64,000 nucleotides of DNA. It comes from Pantoea piersonii (GTDB lineage: Bacteria > Pseudomonadota > Gammaproteobacteria > Enterobacterales > Enterobacteriaceae). The position numbers and the translations under genes are program-made. Positions 61,398 through 64,000 of the stretch are shown in pieces. Position 1 is the first letter of the stretch; each line of letters starts with the position of its first letter. The notes beneath the pieces are model-generated. The model saw only the letters and a list, made by a program, of their open reading frames with translations, was not told where the DNA came from and did no database searches. The stretch spans positions 146,832 through 210,831 of the forward strand of contig NZ_RARB01000010.1 of assembly GCF_003612015.1 (NCBI RefSeq), given 5' to 3'.

Positions 61398-62381
61398 TTA
61401 AAATTGCGGGGTCAGCTGTAGCGGCGGTTCCTGCAACAACTTCTCCTGCTCGGTAAATTGCGAAATCTGTCTGCGCCAGAAATCCTCGTCCGTCATCCAT
61501 GGAAAAGCACGGGGGAAAGCTGGATCCTGCCAGCGGCGCGCAACCCAGGCCAGATAATAAACCATGCGCATAGCGCGTAAAGGCTCAATCAGTGACAATT
61601 CATTAATATCAAAATCACTGAATTCAGTATAAGCCTCCAGCAAAATATCCCACTGGATACGCTGCTCCTGACGATCGCCGTTGATCAACATCCAGAGATC
61701 CTGCACTGCCGGCCCGTTACGCGCATCGTCGAGATCGACGAATAACGGCCCGTCGCGCCACAGGATATTGCCCGGATGACAATCGCCATGCAGACGCAGC
61801 GGCTGCCAGCTGTGATGCCAGCGCTGCTGCAAGGCGACACCAAGCTTATCGACAGCCTGCAAAAGAGCGGCCTTCAGAGAGGCGGGCACCAGAGCGTTGC
61901 TTGCCAGCTCAGCGCGCGGCTGATGCAGGTACTCCTCTAAATCCATAGTAGGACGCTGTTCAAAGCGTTGTTTGCGTCCGGTCTGATGTATGCGCCCCAG
62001 AAAGCGACCTACCCACTCCAGATGCTCATCATTGTCCGTTTCATACTGACGACCGCCAAGGCTGGGAAAAACGGTGAAAAAGAAGCCGGCATGGGTGTGA
62101 AGTGTTTTTCCCTGTAGAACAAGGGGCGCGGCAACCGGCACTTCGTCAGTTTGCAGATCGTGCGTGAAGCGATGTTCTTCTTCAATTTGCGCCGCGCTCC
62201 AGCGCTGCGGGCGGTAAAACTTCACGACGTAGCGATGCCGGTCTTCATCACTGAATTGATAAACCCGATTTTCATAGCTGTTGAGCGGGGTTAAACCAGA
62301 CTCAACCCTAAGACCTGTCTCCCATAGCGCATCAAGGATGGCGTCAGGATTAAGTGTCTGGAAGTTAAAAGCGGCATCCAT
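61398..62381 (-). CDS. srkA: stress response kinase A (YihE/RdoA)
   Basis: 327 aa (E. coli 328), APH/choline-kinase-fold Ser/Thr kinase. FQTLNPDAILDALWETGLRVESGLTPLNSYENRVYQF at the N-terminus (nucleotide loop), VVKFYRP with the ATP lysine, catalytic loop LRLHGDCHPGNILW, metal-binding FVDLDDARNGPAVQDLWML. Protects against stress-induced death in E. coli; co-transcribed with dsbA (Cpx-controlled there). Confidence 0.96.
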   Translation of the reverse strand: MDAAFNFQTLNPDAILDALWETGLRVESGLTPLNSYENRVYQFSDEDRHRYVVKFYRPQRWSAAQIEEEHRFTHDLQTDEVPVAAPLVLQGKTLHTHAGFFFTVFPSLGGRQYETDNDEHLEWVGRFLGRIHQTGRKQRFEQRPTMDLEEYLHQPRAELASNALVPASLKAALLQAVDKLGVALQQRWHHSWQPLRLHGDCHPGNILWRDGPLFVDLDDARNGPAVQDLWMLINGDRQEQRIQWDILLEAYTEFSDFDINELSLIEPLRAMRMVYYLAWVARRWQDPAFPRAFPWMTDEDFWRRQISQFTEQEKLLQEPPLQLTPQF

Positions 62382-62426
62382 GGTATTACCCGTTACTGTC
62401 TTTGCAAGGAGCCGGCAAGCATAGCA

Positions 62427-62702
62427 TTAGTTGTCGTCCTTAATCACACCGCGAGCGCGCAGCAGCGCGGTTTTAAAATCCGTTTCATAATCTTTTTGTC
62501 GGCCCGGAATTTCCGCATACTTGTCTGCGTCACGCATTTTCAGATGGTAAATCAATACGTCATCGGTTAATTCACTTAATGGGCCACTGAAACCAGATTC
62601 CTGCGCCAGTTTTTGTAAAAATTGCATAAGGTTAAGATCGGGTTCCTGTTGCCATGCAGGCCGTAACAGCTCGAGCAGTTCATTCAGGCGATGATATTTC
62701 AT
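62427..62702 (-). CDS. yihD: YihD family protein (DUF1040)
   Basis: 91 aa, E. coli 89. [38 protein letters not shown] and [17 protein letters not shown] match E. coli YihD throughout. Helical, no signal peptide, function unknown. First gene of yihD-srkA-dsbA. Confidence 0.95.
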   Translation of the reverse strand: MKYHRLNELLELLRPAWQQEPDLNLMQFLQKLAQESGFSGPLSELTDDVLIYHLKMRDADKYAEIPGRQKDYETDFKTALLRARGVIKDDN

Positions 62703-62754
62703 CTATTTTTCCTCATAACAGGTTTGTTATAAGCCTTTAAACAGGGGTATCGGC

Positions 62755-63324
62755 ATGACAGCATTAACCGGCGTTATTCTGGCCGGCGGACAGGGGCGTC
62801 GTATGGGCGGTCAGGATAAAGGTTTGGTGCTGTTTAACGGCATCCCGCTTTATCAGCATGTTCTTCAACGGCTCAGGCCGCAAGTCGACATTGTCATGAT
62901 AAGCGCCAATCGTAACCTTGATCGGTATCAGCTGAGCGGCTGTACGGTCATCCCTGATACTCTGCCCGATTATCCAGGGCCGCTTGCGGGCATGCTGAGC
63001 GCTCTCCTCGCCGCGGAAACGGAATGGGTCGCCTTCTGTTCCTGCGATACGCCATTTGTGCCCGTCGATTACGTAGATCAGCTATGGCGACAGAGAGAAA
63101 AAGCGCCAGCAGTCTGGGCGCGTTCGGCCGAGCGCGATCACCCTGCGCTGGCTTTATTGCACCGCAGCCTGGCTGAGCCGCTGGCTGGTTACCTGCAGCG
63201 CGGGGAGCGACGCCTGATGCAGTTTTTACGTGAGCAGGGTGGGCATGCGGTGCAGGTAAGCCAGAATGAAGCCCCTTTCCGCAACGTCAATACGCCTGAA
63301 GATCTCGGGGAGAACGCTGAATGA
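62755..63324 (+). CDS. mobA: molybdenum cofactor guanylyltransferase
   Basis: Joins GMP to molybdopterin to make the bis-MGD cofactor. 189 aa. Nucleotide-binding LTGVILAGGQGRRMGGQDKGLVLFNG, PDTLPDYPGPLAGMLSAL and CSCDTPFVP. Overlaps mobB as ATGA. Confidence 0.96.
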   Translation: MTALTGVILAGGQGRRMGGQDKGLVLFNGIPLYQHVLQRLRPQVDIVMISANRNLDRYQLSGCTVIPDTLPDYPGPLAGMLSALLAAETEWVAFCSCDTPFVPVDYVDQLWRQREKAPAVWARSAERDHPALALLHRSLAEPLAGYLQRGERRLMQFLREQGGHAVQVSQNEAPFRNVNTPEDLGENAE

Positions 63325-63827
63325 CGCTGCCCTTACTGGCTATTGCCGCCTGGAGCGGAACCGGAAAAACCACGCTGTTGCAGCAGGTGATCCCCCTGCT
63401 GAAAGCGAGAGGCATCCGGCCTGGGCTGATAAAACATACTCATCATCAGATGGAGATCGATACGCCGGGTAAAGACAGCTATCTGCTGCGAAAAGCGGGC
63501 GCCGATCAGGTTATTGTCGCCAGCTCGCAGCGCTGGGCGCTGATGTGCGAGACGCCGCAGAGCGCTGCGCTCGATTTGCATTATCTGGTCAGCCATATGG
63601 ATCCGGCTTTACTGGATGTCGTGCTGGTTGAAGGATTTAAAGATGAACCGGTGCCGAAAATCATCCTGTGGCGCGCAGGCGTAAAAGAAGATGTTTCGCC
63701 ATTGCTGGATGAGCACGTTATTGCTGTGGCCAGCGACAGTCGCCTGGAAGTAGAGGTGCCTTTGCTGGACCTGAATCGTCCGGAAGAGATTACTGCTTTT
63801 ATTACAGAGTGGCTGAGTAAGACATAA
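63321..63827 (+). CDS. mobB: molybdopterin-guanine dinucleotide biosynthesis adaptor protein MobB
   Basis: 168 aa P-loop GTPase. Walker A IAAWSGTGKTTLLQQVIPLL, IKHTHHQMEIDTPGKDS, and DVVLVEGFKDEPVPKI. Non-essential partner of MobA. Followed by a terminator facing the rrn operon. Confidence 0.96.
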   Translation: MTLPLLAIAAWSGTGKTTLLQQVIPLLKARGIRPGLIKHTHHQMEIDTPGKDSYLLRKAGADQVIVASSQRWALMCETPQSAALDLHYLVSHMDPALLDVVLVEGFKDEPVPKIILWRAGVKEDVSPLLDEHVIAVASDSRLEVEVPLLDLNRPEEITAFITEWLSKT

Positions 63828-63836
63828 AAGACGCGA

Positions 63837-63871
63837 CGCGCTGAATAATGATCTTTGCAGCGCGTTTTTTT
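63837..63871 (+). terminator. Rho-independent terminator of mobAB
   Basis: CGCGCTG - 14 bases - CAGCGCG followed by seven T. Confidence 0.8.
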
Positions 63872-63883
63872 GCGGCCTAAACG

Positions 63884-63913
63884 CAAAAAACCCTGACCGT
63901 CAGGTCAGGGTTA
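63884..63913 (-). terminator. rrn operon terminator
   Basis: AACCCTGACC - TGAC - GGTCAGGGTT followed by TTTT on the minus strand, 11 bases past the 5S 3' end. Confidence 0.9.
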
Positions 63914-63923
63914 TCGCGTATGG

Positions 63924-64000
63924 ATGCCTGGCAGTTCCCTACTCTCGCATGGGGAGACCCCACACTACCATCGGCGCTACGGCGTTTCACTTCTGAGTTC
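63924..64000 (-). rRNA. rrf: 5S ribosomal RNA, 3' part (gene continues beyond the window)
   Basis: The last 77 bases read on the minus strand as GAACTCAGAAGTGAAACGCC..., ending ...GAACTGCCAGGCAT, matching positions ~44-120 of E. coli 5S rRNA. The rest of the rrn operon lies to the right. Convergence of rrnA on mobB is the E. coli arrangement. Confidence 0.98.

Overview
The window is chromosomal DNA from a gamma-proteobacterium of the order Enterobacterales. Gene content and order follow two stretches of the Escherichia coli map: tdh-kbl-hldD-waa-coaD-mutM-rpmGB-radC-coaBC-dut-slmA-pyrE-rph-yicC-yicG-ligB-gmk-rpoZ-spoT-trmH-recG-xanP-yicH, then yiiD-dtd-yihY-yihX-bipA-glnALG-yshB-hemN-yihI-csrC-engB-spf-polA-dsbA-srkA-yihD-mobAB-rrn. 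The LPS core genes are of the Klebsiella/Serratia/Erwinia kind (WabG, WabH, WabN and WaaE homologues, no E. coli waaG/P/Y set). Together with the absence of dinD, yihF and yihG this suggests Erwiniaceae (Pantoea/Mixta/Erwinia-like), but that placement is inference.

Layout. 1-2225: threonine catabolism (tdh cut by the window edge, kbl), minus strand. 2455-18295: the LPS core locus. hldD, waaF and waaC are followed by an AT-richer stretch (about 5.4-12.4 kb) of glycosyltransferases, the O-antigen ligase waaL and an oppositely oriented deacetylase (wabN); a waaH homologue, waaQ, wabG, waaA, waaE and coaD complete it. 18296-24517: DNA repair, ribosomal proteins, CoA, dUTPase, division control and pyrimidine genes, including a pyrE attenuator. 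24663-32205: a more variable block with a nucleoside transporter, a lipoprotein, yicC, lpxP, a PLP fold-III enzyme, a SRPBCC protein, an orphan small gene and a truncated polysaccharide flippase. 32206-46889: housekeeping core (yicG, ligB, gmk-rpoZ-spoT-trmH-recG, xanP, yicH, fabY-dtd-yihY-yihX). 47110-53463: bipA and the nitrogen-control cluster glnA-glnL-glnG with recognisable NtrC and sigma-54 sites. 53567-64000: yshB, hemN preceded by a 57-codon small ORF, yihI, the regulatory RNAs CsrC and Spot 42, engB, polA, dsbA-srkA, yihD, mobAB, and the 3' part of a 5S rRNA gene arriving from the right.

How the genes work together. The waa block builds the inner and outer LPS core: WaaA adds Kdo; WaaC, WaaF and WaaQ add heptoses; WaaE and WabG decorate Hep I and Hep II; WabH plus WabN are expected to place glucosamine; WaaL joins O-antigen. 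lpxP remodels lipid A in the same envelope. glnA-glnL-glnG is a self-regulated nitrogen circuit, with a probable GlnZ-type RNA in the glnA 3' UTR. gmk-rpoZ-spoT-trmH-recG is the usual stringent-response and repair operon.

I did not find a defence island, CRISPR array, prophage, insertion sequence or clearly new multigene system. The most useful non-routine observations are the unannotated-type small membrane ORF coupled to hemN, a LexA-like box at radC, a PurR-like operator at xanP, the inverted wabN with its terminator inside a neighbouring gene, and the decayed flippase locus at 30.4-32.2 kb.
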